Shown here: piece after piece, positions 38,890-46,915 of the stretch
Layout of the letters: each line of letters starts with the position of its first letter
Numbering within the stretch: the first letter of the stretch is position 1
Assembly: GCA_905212085.1 (NCBI GenBank)
Contig: CAJMDF010000003.1
Coordinates: 1 to 64,000, forward strand
DNA from: an uncultured Clostridium sp.
GTDB lineage: Bacteria; Cyanobacteriota; Vampirovibrionia; Gastranaerophilales; Gastranaerophilaceae
Length of the DNA: 64,000 nucleotides
Reading direction: 5' to 3'
Made by a program: the position numbers and the translations under genes
The notes under the pieces: model-generated
What the model was told of the DNA's origin: nothing
Databases searched by the model: none
The model's input: only the letters and a program-made list of their open reading frames with translations

Positions 38890-39528
38890 ATGAATTATTT
38901 GGAACTGATAAATAAATGTCTTGTTGAATTAAATTATAAACAGGTGAATGCTTTTTCAGAATTGACTAAAAATGATCATAAAAAGTTAAAAAATATTATA
39001 AATGTTTTAAATTCAGAAATTTGCGGTTTTGGCAGATGGGCTTTTTTGCTCAGAAAAACGGAATTAAATTTGCCTAAAAATACCGGAGAAATTGATAATA
39101 CAGTAGAAGGCAGAATTGAAACATTAGTAATAGACGGAGTTAAATTTGATTACTTTCAAGACTTTGAAGCATTTTTTGTTAATTCTCAACCTCAGAATAC
39201 GTATAGTTTGTTTAATGATAAAATTTTGCTTCCAATTTTTAATAAAGACAAAAATATAGACATTTTGTATTATACGAAAAATTGTGCTAAAGATGCAGAA
39301 GGTAATGAGAAATTCCAAATGGAGTATGCAGAGGATTCTTCTTTGATTCCAGAACCTTTTGTTGAACCATTGTTAGTGTATGGAGCTTGTATGCGCTTAA
39401 AAGGCAACCCGCAGCATGTACGTTTCAACTATTGGTATAGTATGTATAAAGATGCATTAGCAAATATGCGTTCAAGAATTTCTGCAAGCATGGATGAGGA
39501 ACCTTCTGTAAAAATACATAGAAGGTAA
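38890..39528 (+). CDS. Head-tail adaptor, P22 gp4-like
   Basis: A 212-residue protein. The N-terminal helical start NYLELINKCLVELNY, a middle beta part, and the ending PEPFVEPLLVYGACMRLKGN then FNYWYSMYKDALANMRSRIS resemble the tail-adaptor proteins that bind below the portal in P22-like phages. AAAGGAAA precedes ATG. The next 180 bases up to the small terminase gene contain an AACAGGA/TCCTGTT hairpin and no gene. Confidence 0.65.
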   Translation: MNYLELINKCLVELNYKQVNAFSELTKNDHKKLKNIINVLNSEICGFGRWAFLLRKTELNLPKNTGEIDNTVEGRIETLVIDGVKFDYFQDFEAFFVNSQPQNTYSLFNDKILLPIFNKDKNIDILYYTKNCAKDAEGNEKFQMEYAEDSSLIPEPFVEPLLVYGACMRLKGNPQHVRFNYWYSMYKDALANMRSRISASMDEEPSVKIHRR

Positions 39529-39712
39529 TTTTGCTGTATTGTCGGTTAGTTTTTTGCACAAAAAAAACAGGAAGTTTAAAATTCATTTCCCCTCCTGTTA
39601 AGATTTACACTAGCCGAAATATAAATAGCATGATTATTATACAATTTTTTTTGAAAAATTTCAAATAGTACAAAGATTTGTAAAGAAAAGTACATAATTA
39701 TTACCCTGAAAA

Positions 39713-40153
39713 ATGATGAAAAAATTAACAATACAACAGAAAAAATTTGTAACAGAATATATAAAATCCCTAAATGGTGAGCTTTCAGCGAAAAATGCCG
39801 GATACAAATCAAAAGATTTAAAAGATACTGCAGCAAGACTTTTGTCAGAAGATTTGATAATAAAAGAAATTAAATTTCAGTTAAAAAGTCAGATTAATTC
39901 TTTAAGAGTTAATAAAGGATATGTAATTCAAAAACTTTTGCAGATTGCGGAATTTTCTTTGGAAGAAGAAGATATTTTGGATAAAGAAGGTTGTCCTACA
40001 GGGAAAAAGAAACTTCGAGATACATCTGCAGGATTAAAAGCGCTGGAAAGTTTGTGTAAGTATTTAGGGTTCACGACAACTCAAGATGTTGAAGATGAAT
40101 ATAAAGCTGCAAAAATTATTACAATTTCAAATCTTGATGATGAAAAAATTTAA
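39713..40153 (+). CDS. Terminase small subunit
   Basis: A 146-residue protein with the Terminase_2-type N-terminal HTH: LTIQQKKFVTEYIKSLNGEL, SAKNAGYKSKDLKDTAARLL. A central coiled segment and the C-terminal GLKALESLCKYLGF block follow. It recognises phage DNA for packaging by the large subunit at 43452. No clear Shine-Dalgarno. It is separated from the large subunit by four genes, unlike the usual adjacent pair. Confidence 0.85.
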   Translation: MMKKLTIQQKKFVTEYIKSLNGELSAKNAGYKSKDLKDTAARLLSEDLIIKEIKFQLKSQINSLRVNKGYVIQKLLQIAEFSLEEEDILDKEGCPTGKKKLRDTSAGLKALESLCKYLGFTTTQDVEDEYKAAKIITISNLDDEKI

Positions 40154-40168
40154 AAAGGAGAATTATTG

Positions 40169-40519
40169 ATGAAAAATAACGAAGCAGAAGAAAGGCTCTT
40201 AAATAATGCTTCTATTGAAGACCTTATAAAAATGAAAATTGAAAAAGAGTTTATGGAAGATTTAAAAAAATCAAAACAAAAAGTTTTACCAAAAACTTAT
40301 ACTGATATAAAAGATGTTCCTCAAGATAAAATCTTTTCAAAATGTTCTGTGTTCAGAGTTTTTAATCGGAATACAAAATGTGAAACTTTTGTAAACGGTA
40401 TTCAAGCGGATGCTTTGATTGGTATTCAAAATAATGTAAGAGAAAAAATGCTAAAATGTCAGTTGGATGCATTCACTACAGAATCTGCGTATGTAAAATT
40501 TGAGAAAGCGGTATTTTAA
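40169..40519 (+). CDS. Small phage-cassette protein, unknown
   Basis: About 116 residues, charged, helical N-terminus (EAEERLLNNASIEDLIKMKI), then a compact part containing KCSVFRVFNRNTKCETFVNG. AAAGGAG lies 9 bases before the ATG at 40169. Its stop overlaps the GNAT start (TAATG), so the two are translationally coupled. No family recognised; it may be a head protein. Confidence 0.7.
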   Translation: MKNNEAEERLLNNASIEDLIKMKIEKEFMEDLKKSKQKVLPKTYTDIKDVPQDKIFSKCSVFRVFNRNTKCETFVNGIQADALIGIQNNVREKMLKCQLDAFTTESAYVKFEKAVF

Positions 40520-41025
40520 TGACTGAGTATAGAAATCCTTTTGACAAACCTGCTTTTTTTGAGCAGGCTTTATTTTTATATATAAAATATTTGCGATATT
40601 TGGAAGATGATTATGCTTTGAATAATTCAAATATATATGATTATTTTTTCAATTTAATCCAAAGAACATCTCCTTTTTTCTTTGTAATTACAGAAGGTGA
40701 TTTAGTCAGCGGATTTGTATATCTTGACAATTTAATAGGTGACGGTAAAAGACTCCATAGTGCAGAGTTGACGACTTGTTTTGATAAAAGATTTTGGGGT
40801 GATTATACCAAACGTTGTGCAAGATTTTTTATAAATTACTGCTTTGAAACTTACGGATTAAAAAAGATAAAAGCACTTGTCTACCCTGACAATTCAAGAG
40901 TAAAAATGCTTTTGAAAAATTCAGGTTTTGTAAAAGAAGCTGTCTTAAAAAATGAAACCCTAAGAAATAACAAACTGCAAGATGTAGAAGTGTATTCAGT
41001 ATTCAGTCAATTTTATAACCGCTGA
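40519..41025 (+). CDS. GNAT-type N-acetyltransferase of the phage-like cassette
   Basis: A 168-residue acetyltransferase fold. Strand SGFVYLDNLIGDGKRLHSAE, the acetyl-CoA region around DKRFWGDYTKRCARFFINYC, then GLKKIKALVYPDNSRVKMLL and NSGFVKEAVLKN match the RimJ/RimL-like GNAT pattern. Coupled to the gene before it by TAATG and 44 bases before the portal gene. GNAT genes next to portal genes are known in podovirus-like modules; the substrate is unknown. Confidence 0.8.
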   Translation: MTEYRNPFDKPAFFEQALFLYIKYLRYLEDDYALNNSNIYDYFFNLIQRTSPFFFVITEGDLVSGFVYLDNLIGDGKRLHSAELTTCFDKRFWGDYTKRCARFFINYCFETYGLKKIKALVYPDNSRVKMLLKNSGFVKEAVLKNETLRNNKLQDVEVYSVFSQFYNR

Positions 41026-41069
41026 AAATATTTAAAAATCTATGATTTAACCTAAAGAAAGGGGTAAAA

Positions 41070-42728
41070 ATGAAAATTGAAACAGAAGATTTGACGCAAA
41101 AACTTTCTGGTTTAGAGGAAAAGTTTTTAGTTAGTAATATTATTGAAAAATATGATAAATTCGATGGGCAGCGAAATGCTCAATTGACGGATATAAAACT
41201 TGTAAGAGATGCAATTTATAATTCAGATGTTCCAAAAATTAACGGTTGGGATAACAGAGTAGAATTGCCTGATATATATGAATTAGCACAGACATTAAAA
41301 TCTCATATAAGTGAAAATTTATATTCTCACCCTGATGCGATGTTTGATGTATCAGGTACAACTCCTCAAACTCAAGGTTTTGCAAATAAACAAAAAGCAA
41401 TGCTTGTAAATACTTTTGAGCAAATGAAGATCGAAGATGAGATTGAAAAAGTTATTGACGGAATTGTAGAGACGGGTGAATGTACTCTTTTTGTAGGCTG
41501 GGAAACAAAGATTAAATCAATAAGAAGGGCTCAAACACTTGAGGAACAAATTCTTAATCCAGAGAAAAAAGGTTTTGTGATTGATGACAAAGTTATTTAT
41601 GACAATGCAAAAGTTAAACATATAAAATCTGAAGATTTTGTCTTTGATAAATATAACCGTGATAATTGGGATAAATGTGCAAAAATTTATAAAACATATT
41701 CTTCAATTGATGAAATATTTTCAGATAAAGCTAATAATTGCTTGGACGAGAGAAAATTGGAAATTTTGAAAGGAGTGGTGGCTGGCAGAAAATCTCAAAA
41801 TAATGATGAGAATGCTGTAGAAGGAAAGAAAGTAGAAATTTTGGAATTTTGGGGAGATATAGAACTCTCAGACGGAACGCTGCTTAAAAACTGGCTTATT
41901 GTAGTTGCAGCAAGATGTGAAATTATTCGTTTTGAATCAAATCCGTTTGTAATAAACCCGTTTATTCACGCAAATATAATCGAATCACCTCAAACAGGTC
42001 GAGGTATTTCTCCTTTGCGAGTCGCTTTGATATTGAATAGTTTGGCATCAACTATTTTAAATAAACAGATTGATGCGCTGACTTTAATGATGAATCCTCC
42101 ATATCTTGCTCCTAAAGGATGTTTCAAAGGTCAGCAGGATGTAAGACCCGGAAAAATTATTGAATATGATGCTGCTTTAATGCCTACGGCTCCGACTCCT
42201 TTATCTTTTGATAAAGCAATGGTAGGTTGGGATTTCTTGAACTATTTTAAATCTACTATAGAAAGTGCAACAGGAATTTTCAAAAATATGGCAGGAAATC
42301 TTCAATCAGCTGAACGTACTGCAACTGAATTAAATTATTCAGTGAACGGTCAAGAAGCCCGTTTAAATATGATTTTAGATTCAATAAACAGAAAAATTAT
42401 TGTTCCTATGGTTGAAAAAACTGCAGAAATAATTTCATATTTTAAACTCGGTAAAGAATTGATTAGCGTAAATGATAGAGGAAAAACTACTTTTATGGAA
42501 ATTGACGATAATGTAAGAAATGCAAATTACATATATCGTTATGGAGATAGAAGGGCTTCTTTTGAAAGGAAAATGCGACTGAAGGAGTTATTTGAAGTTG
42601 TTCAATCTTTTGCACAAGTTCCTGAAGTTGAAGAAAAAATTGACTGGTTAGAATGTTTTAAATTTGCACTTGAACAATATGGAATAGAAAACGCAAATAA
42701 TTTTTTACTAAATGATGATAAATCATAG
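41070..42728 (+). CDS. Portal protein, podovirus type
   Basis: A 552-residue protein that would form the dodecameric DNA gate of the head. Features are the N-terminal DNRVELPDIYELAQTLKSHI, the central VETGECTLFVGWE and SPQTGRGISPLRVALILNSL, and the C-terminal long helix region with LNYSVNGQEARLNMILDSIN. These match P22-like portals of about 500-700 residues. AAAGGGG precedes ATG. The gene is intact, with no frameshift. Confidence 0.82.
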   Translation: MKIETEDLTQKLSGLEEKFLVSNIIEKYDKFDGQRNAQLTDIKLVRDAIYNSDVPKINGWDNRVELPDIYELAQTLKSHISENLYSHPDAMFDVSGTTPQTQGFANKQKAMLVNTFEQMKIEDEIEKVIDGIVETGECTLFVGWETKIKSIRRAQTLEEQILNPEKKGFVIDDKVIYDNAKVKHIKSEDFVFDKYNRDNWDKCAKIYKTYSSIDEIFSDKANNCLDERKLEILKGVVAGRKSQNNDENAVEGKKVEILEFWGDIELSDGTLLKNWLIVVAARCEIIRFESNPFVINPFIHANIIESPQTGRGISPLRVALILNSLASTILNKQIDALTLMMNPPYLAPKGCFKGQQDVRPGKIIEYDAALMPTAPTPLSFDKAMVGWDFLNYFKSTIESATGIFKNMAGNLQSAERTATELNYSVNGQEARLNMILDSINRKIIVPMVEKTAEIISYFKLGKELISVNDRGKTTFMEIDDNVRNANYIYRYGDRRASFERKMRLKELFEVVQSFAQVPEVEEKIDWLECFKFALEQYGIENANNFLLNDDKS

Positions 42729-42746
42729 TGCCGCAAATGCGGCACT
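42727..42746 (+). terminator. Hairpin after portal gene
   Basis: Perfect 8-bp GC-rich stem AGTGCCGC-AAAT-GCGGCACT right at the portal stop codon. There is only a short T stretch, so termination may be partial. Confidence 0.7.
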
Positions 42747-42803
42747 AATTTACAAAAATGTTAGCATATGATAAACTGATTCATATTAATTAAAGGAGTT
42801 ATT

Positions 42804-43370
42804 ATGAAAAAGTTTATTAAATATTTTTGTTTATTATCTTTATTTTTATTTTGTAATTTAGATGTAAATGCTATATCTGATGATTTATCTGTACCTAAGG
42901 GGACAGTTATTCCTTTAGCATATTCAATAAAAGTTAATAGCCGTAACGTCAAACCTGATGATCAAATCCCTGTGTATGTTGTTAAAGATGTTTTAGTTAA
43001 CGGGAGAGTTGTTTTTAATAAAGGTGCTAAAGGTTATTTAACAGTGTTTGATGCTCGAAAAGTGAATGCTTGGAGTTGGACAGAGTATAAAAAAGGTGGC
43101 TTTATCGAATTTGATGGCGGAGAGGTAGCTGATGCAAAAGGAATAATGAGAAAAATTGATTATAATGAACATTTGAAAGGGGCGGACTTGAACCCATCAT
43201 CTTCTACTGTTTATGTCGGAAATTCTTATATTAACGGAACGAATCAAAATGTTTCAACTGTAGGAACGGCTTTTTCTAACGGATATAGTATAACAGGTGA
43301 GAATGTTATAATTCCTAAGGATACAAGATTTAGGGTTAAAACAAGTGAAGATTTTATAATAAATTATTAA
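42804..43370 (+). CDS. Secreted protein, moron-like cargo gene
   Basis: A 188-residue protein with a clean signal peptide (KKFIKYFCLLSLFLFCNLDV, cleavage near NA-IS). A beta-rich domain follows: LSVPKGTVIPLAYSIKVNSR, QIPVYVVKDVLVNGRVVFNK, ending IPKDTRFRVKTSEDFIINY. It has AAAGGAG before ATG and is fenced by hairpins on both sides, between portal and large terminase. That is the position and form of a phage moron expressed from the host genome. It may act at the cell envelope. Family unknown. Confidence 0.75.
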   Translation: MKKFIKYFCLLSLFLFCNLDVNAISDDLSVPKGTVIPLAYSIKVNSRNVKPDDQIPVYVVKDVLVNGRVVFNKGAKGYLTVFDARKVNAWSWTEYKKGGFIEFDGGEVADAKGIMRKIDYNEHLKGADLNPSSSTVYVGNSYINGTNQNVSTVGTAFSNGYSITGENVIIPKDTRFRVKTSEDFIINY

Positions 43371-43393
43371 TTCAAAAGATTAAATAAAAAAAA

Positions 43394-43424
43394 ATAAAAC
43401 CGCTTTTTTAGCGGTTTTATTTTA
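43394..43424 (+). terminator. Terminator after moron-like gene
   Basis: A 10-bp stem ATAAAACCGC/GCGGTTTTAT followed by TTT, with an A-run ahead of it. Confidence 0.88.
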
Positions 43425-43451
43425 GTGCAATTATTAAGGTTATAAAAAATT

Positions 43452-44741
43452 ATGTTATATAAATTATTAAAAGCTCAGCGGGAATTTTTGGAAATTCCGC
43501 ATGATTATACATTGGATGTTGCAGTTTATCAGGGAGGTTACGGGTCGGGGAAGACCTTTGCGGGCTCGCTTTTAGGTATATTGCTTGCTTTAAAATTCCC
43601 AGGTGTCCGAGGATTAGTTGGAGCACAAACTTATACTCTTGTTAGAGATACGACTTTACAGACATATTTTGAGCATTTGGAAAATTTCGGTTTTGTCGAA
43701 GGTAAGGATTATGAATGGTCGTCGTCTTTACAAAAATTGACTTTTAAAAACGGTTCTGAAATTCTTTTCAGACACTTTGACGAGCCTAACAAATTAAAGT
43801 CGTTAAACCTTGGTTTTGTTGAGATTGAGGAGATGTCTGATATTCCGTATGATACTTTTAAAATGCTTTTAGGACGTATGCGTCAAAGAGTGAAAAAGAT
43901 TTGGAAAAATTTTACTTATCGAATTTTTGGTCATACAAACCCTGAAATGCAAAGAGGTTGGGTGTATAAAACTTTTATTGAAAACCCTGCCCCTAATTAC
44001 AGATTAATTACAGCTCCGACTACGCAGAATATTTATCTTCCTGAAGGCTTTTGTGACGAATTAAAAAAATTGTATGACGAGCAGTATTATAATATTTTTG
44101 TACTTGCTCAAAATGGGGAATACAATAACGGGCTTGTAATAAAAGATTTTACTGATGCAAATATCAAAGAAATTTCATATCAGCCTGATATGGATTTGCA
44201 TATTTCTTGTGATTTTAACGTCGATCCGATGTGTTGGGTATTTGCTCACAAGACTGATGATAAAGTTTTTTATTTTGATGAAATTGCGATGGAAAATACA
44301 ACAACTTCAAAAGCTTGTGATGAGTTTTACAGACGTTATCCTAATCATAAAGGTAAAGTTATTGTAAACGGTGATGCTTCCGGAGATAACAGAAGTTGTA
44401 CAAGCGAATATACAAATTACGTAATTATAAAGAAAAAACTTTTGCAGTTTGGGTATGATGTAGAAATTCAAATTAAAGCGTTTAATCCGCCGATAAAAAA
44501 TAGGATTATGGCGTTTAATTCAAAAGTGCGTTCTGCAGATGGTGAAATTTGCCTTTTTGTTGATAAAAAATGCGAAAAGCTCCTTTATAACATTTACAAT
44601 CTAAAATACAAAGAAGGTACTTCAAAGATAGATATTCCGACTTATCAGCAAATTAAACAGTCTAAAGAACTTAAATTTTTATCTCACCCAATGGATGCAG
44701 CGTCTTATCTTGTTGATTTTTATTGGCCTATAACTCTTTAA
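43452..44741 (+). CDS. Terminase large subunit
   Basis: A 429-residue packaging motor. The ATPase Walker A is YQGGYGSGKTFAGSLLG (near residues 26-42). Walker B is LGFVEIEEMSDIPYD, and the coupling region is FRIFGHTNP-like. The C-terminal RNase H-type nuclease starts at ISCDFNVDPMCW with further acids in VNGDASGDNRS. It is typical of PBSX/P22-like terminases. It packages DNA into the prohead through the portal. It lies near the end of the cassette rather than at its head, which is the reverse of the common order. Confidence 0.9.
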   Translation: MLYKLLKAQREFLEIPHDYTLDVAVYQGGYGSGKTFAGSLLGILLALKFPGVRGLVGAQTYTLVRDTTLQTYFEHLENFGFVEGKDYEWSSSLQKLTFKNGSEILFRHFDEPNKLKSLNLGFVEIEEMSDIPYDTFKMLLGRMRQRVKKIWKNFTYRIFGHTNPEMQRGWVYKTFIENPAPNYRLITAPTTQNIYLPEGFCDELKKLYDEQYYNIFVLAQNGEYNNGLVIKDFTDANIKEISYQPDMDLHISCDFNVDPMCWVFAHKTDDKVFYFDEIAMENTTTSKACDEFYRRYPNHKGKVIVNGDASGDNRSCTSEYTNYVIIKKKLLQFGYDVEIQIKAFNPPIKNRIMAFNSKVRSADGEICLFVDKKCEKLLYNIYNLKYKEGTSKIDIPTYQQIKQSKELKFLSHPMDAASYLVDFYWPITL

Positions 44742-44753
44742 GGAAAGGATATT

Positions 44754-44984
44754 ATGGATAAAATAATTGAATATTCTCCGATAATTATTGTTGTTTTAAT
44801 GTTTTTTGTGCAGCAAAAAATTTTTGTGACTCCTGAACAGTTGGAGAAAAAACATAGAGAAATTGTTGAAGAAATTGAAGAAAAATTTGTAACTATTCAT
44901 AGTTTTATTGATTTGAAAGATCAGTTCACTGAAGTAAAAGATAAAATAGATAAAATGTATGATCTTTTAATTGATTTAAAATAA
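44754..44984 (+). CDS. Small single-span coiled-coil protein, possible lysis protein
   Basis: 76 residues: one N-terminal membrane span (YSPIIIVVLMFFVQQKIFV) followed by a coiled coil (EQLEKKHREIVEEIEEKFVT and onward). AAGGA lies before ATG, 12 bases after the large terminase. This is the form of Rz-like spanins or small phage membrane proteins found beside terminase genes. It could be a holin or spanin. Function not certain. Confidence 0.65.
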   Translation: MDKIIEYSPIIIVVLMFFVQQKIFVTPEQLEKKHREIVEEIEEKFVTIHSFIDLKDQFTEVKDKIDKMYDLLIDLK

Positions 44985-45101
44985 TGTTAAAAATTTGTTA
45001 CATTAAGCTTATATATTTTAAAGTTTAAGCATAAAAATGCCGTCAATCCGAATAACAGACATGTAGTTACTAAGATAAATCGAAAGGAAAGCGTTACTAA
45101 A

Positions 45102-46826
45102 ATGGGATTGGCAGCTTCACAAGCGAGATTTTTAGCAATAACCGCAAGAAAAAATAATTGCGAGCTTCAATCTATGCAAATTGCACAAGAAAAGCTTTCC
45201 ATTACTCGTGAACAGCAGGAAGCTGCTCAAGAGTATCAAAATTCATTATCTGCAACTAAATTAGTATGGGATACAGCAGATGATGATGTTTATGATTTGT
45301 CATATGATGTGTTGATGAAACCTTCAGCTCTTAACGAGTATGATCCTTATTTAGTTACTGATACACAAGGGAAAATAGTATTGTCTACAAGTATGTTTAA
45401 TGCAGCAGTTGCAGCAGGTGTAATTGATGCAAAAACAGGTGACCCAAAAGTTTCTCGTTTTATGGGTGCATCTGACGGCTCTTCTACTACTGATGGGTCT
45501 CGTAACGCGTTTTTATATCAATTAGGTGTTCAGAACCAAATTGATTCATCTACTATAAATTCAATTTATGCTTTAGAAGAAAAAGGTTATACAAATTCAG
45601 GTGTTGGTGGAGAAATAATTGATAAAACTCTTACTAATGCTATGCAAACTAATACTTTTATCAACTATTTAAAAAATGCAGAGTATGAGGATGATATTGA
45701 ATATACTGACGATGTGAAAAATGCAGAGGGTGAAATTATTCACTCTAAAGGCGATATAATGCATGCAAAAGGAGATGCAATTTACGGGTTAAATCTGGCA
45801 GATCTTTTCTCAGAAGCTGGAATAGATATTTGTTATACAACATCTCCTAATAAAGATGATAATAAAGGTGATGTAATTATTACAAATAATGGTGCAGTCG
45901 TAACAGAAGATGAGTTAAAAAAACTTACTCTTGGTGATATTTTAGATGGCAAGTATGTTATGACAGGGCTTATGTCTACTGAAGATTTAGCAGACATTGC
46001 AATGAATAAAGTTCTTTATGAAATGGGTAAAACTTTAGGTATGGAAGAAATTGAATCTGTCTATGGCCTAAGTGTTAGCCAAGAATCATATGAAGCTTTA
46101 AATAATGCTTACGAGTTCGGGAAACAATTGTTAAATTCTGGAAATCATGTTACTACCAAAGGTTTAATAATGTCTCAATCAGTTTCCAATTCTGTTTCAG
46201 CTGCTCAAGATTCAAATATCATGGTATCAGGCACAAATGATATTTCATCTGTAAGTATTACAAATATGTTAAAATCTTTCTTAACTAATTTTGCAATATC
46301 AATGGAAGGATATGGCTCAGGTTTATTGGTAGATGATGATTCTTCAAAAAGTTCATATGTAACTGATGAAATTAATTATTATTTTGTATTAAAAAATGAT
46401 AATGCAATGTCAGAACAAGATGTATTAAATGCCGATTTTTATAATATGTTGTATAACCAACTATGTACTAATGGTGCATCTACTGATTTGACTAAACAAC
46501 AACAGGTCACAGATCCAGATTATTTAAATCATGCATTAAAGAATGGACAGTTGTTTATATCTTCGTTAAATAATGACGGGTATTTTTATCAAGGGCATTA
46601 TACATTGAATGGTCACGTCGCAGAGGTGACCGATGAAGATGCTATTGCTCAAGCTGAAGCTGAATATAATGTAAAGAAAAGCCAATTAAGCTATAAGGAA
46701 GAATCTTTAGATTTGGAACTTAAAAATATTGATACAGAATTGTCTGCTTTAACAACAGAATATGATACTGTTAAAAACTTAATTAGTAAGAACGTAGAAA
46801 AAGTATTTACATTATTTAGTTCATAA
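45102..46826 (+). CDS. Helical-ended protein of the MGLAASQARFL type, unknown function
   Basis: A 574-residue protein without signal peptide. The N-terminus (MGLAASQARFLAITARKNNC, then about 50 residues of helix) and the C-terminus (KKSQLSYKEESLDLELKNID and on to ISKNVEKVFTLFSS) are coiled-coil. The middle is Ser/Thr/Asn-rich and variable-looking. I recall similar N-termini in other gut-bacterial proteins of unknown role. Paired terminal helices around a variable core are also the plan of flagellin-like and type III-exported proteins, which is only an analogy. It may or may not belong to the phage-like cassette. Confidence 0.7.
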   Translation: MGLAASQARFLAITARKNNCELQSMQIAQEKLSITREQQEAAQEYQNSLSATKLVWDTADDDVYDLSYDVLMKPSALNEYDPYLVTDTQGKIVLSTSMFNAAVAAGVIDAKTGDPKVSRFMGASDGSSTTDGSRNAFLYQLGVQNQIDSSTINSIYALEEKGYTNSGVGGEIIDKTLTNAMQTNTFINYLKNAEYEDDIEYTDDVKNAEGEIIHSKGDIMHAKGDAIYGLNLADLFSEAGIDICYTTSPNKDDNKGDVIITNNGAVVTEDELKKLTLGDILDGKYVMTGLMSTEDLADIAMNKVLYEMGKTLGMEEIESVYGLSVSQESYEALNNAYEFGKQLLNSGNHVTTKGLIMSQSVSNSVSAAQDSNIMVSGTNDISSVSITNMLKSFLTNFAISMEGYGSGLLVDDDSSKSSYVTDEINYYFVLKNDNAMSEQDVLNADFYNMLYNQLCTNGASTDLTKQQQVTDPDYLNHALKNGQLFISSLNNDGYFYQGHYTLNGHVAEVTDEDAIAQAEAEYNVKKSQLSYKEESLDLELKNIDTELSALTTEYDTVKNLISKNVEKVFTLFSS

Positions 46827-46915
46827 TAATAAATTTTTCCTTAAGATTACACAAATTTTCCTTGTCCATGCTAGTATTATAATAAGAATACCAGAACGGA
46901 GAGGAAAATTTTATA

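Noticed and set aside
34141..45069. 9-bp direct repeat ATGTAGTTA at 34141-34149 and 45061-45069, flanking the phage-like cassette
   Set aside because: As an att site it would fit the edges well, but 9 bp in AT-rich DNA can match by chance and there is no integrase or tRNA gene nearby.
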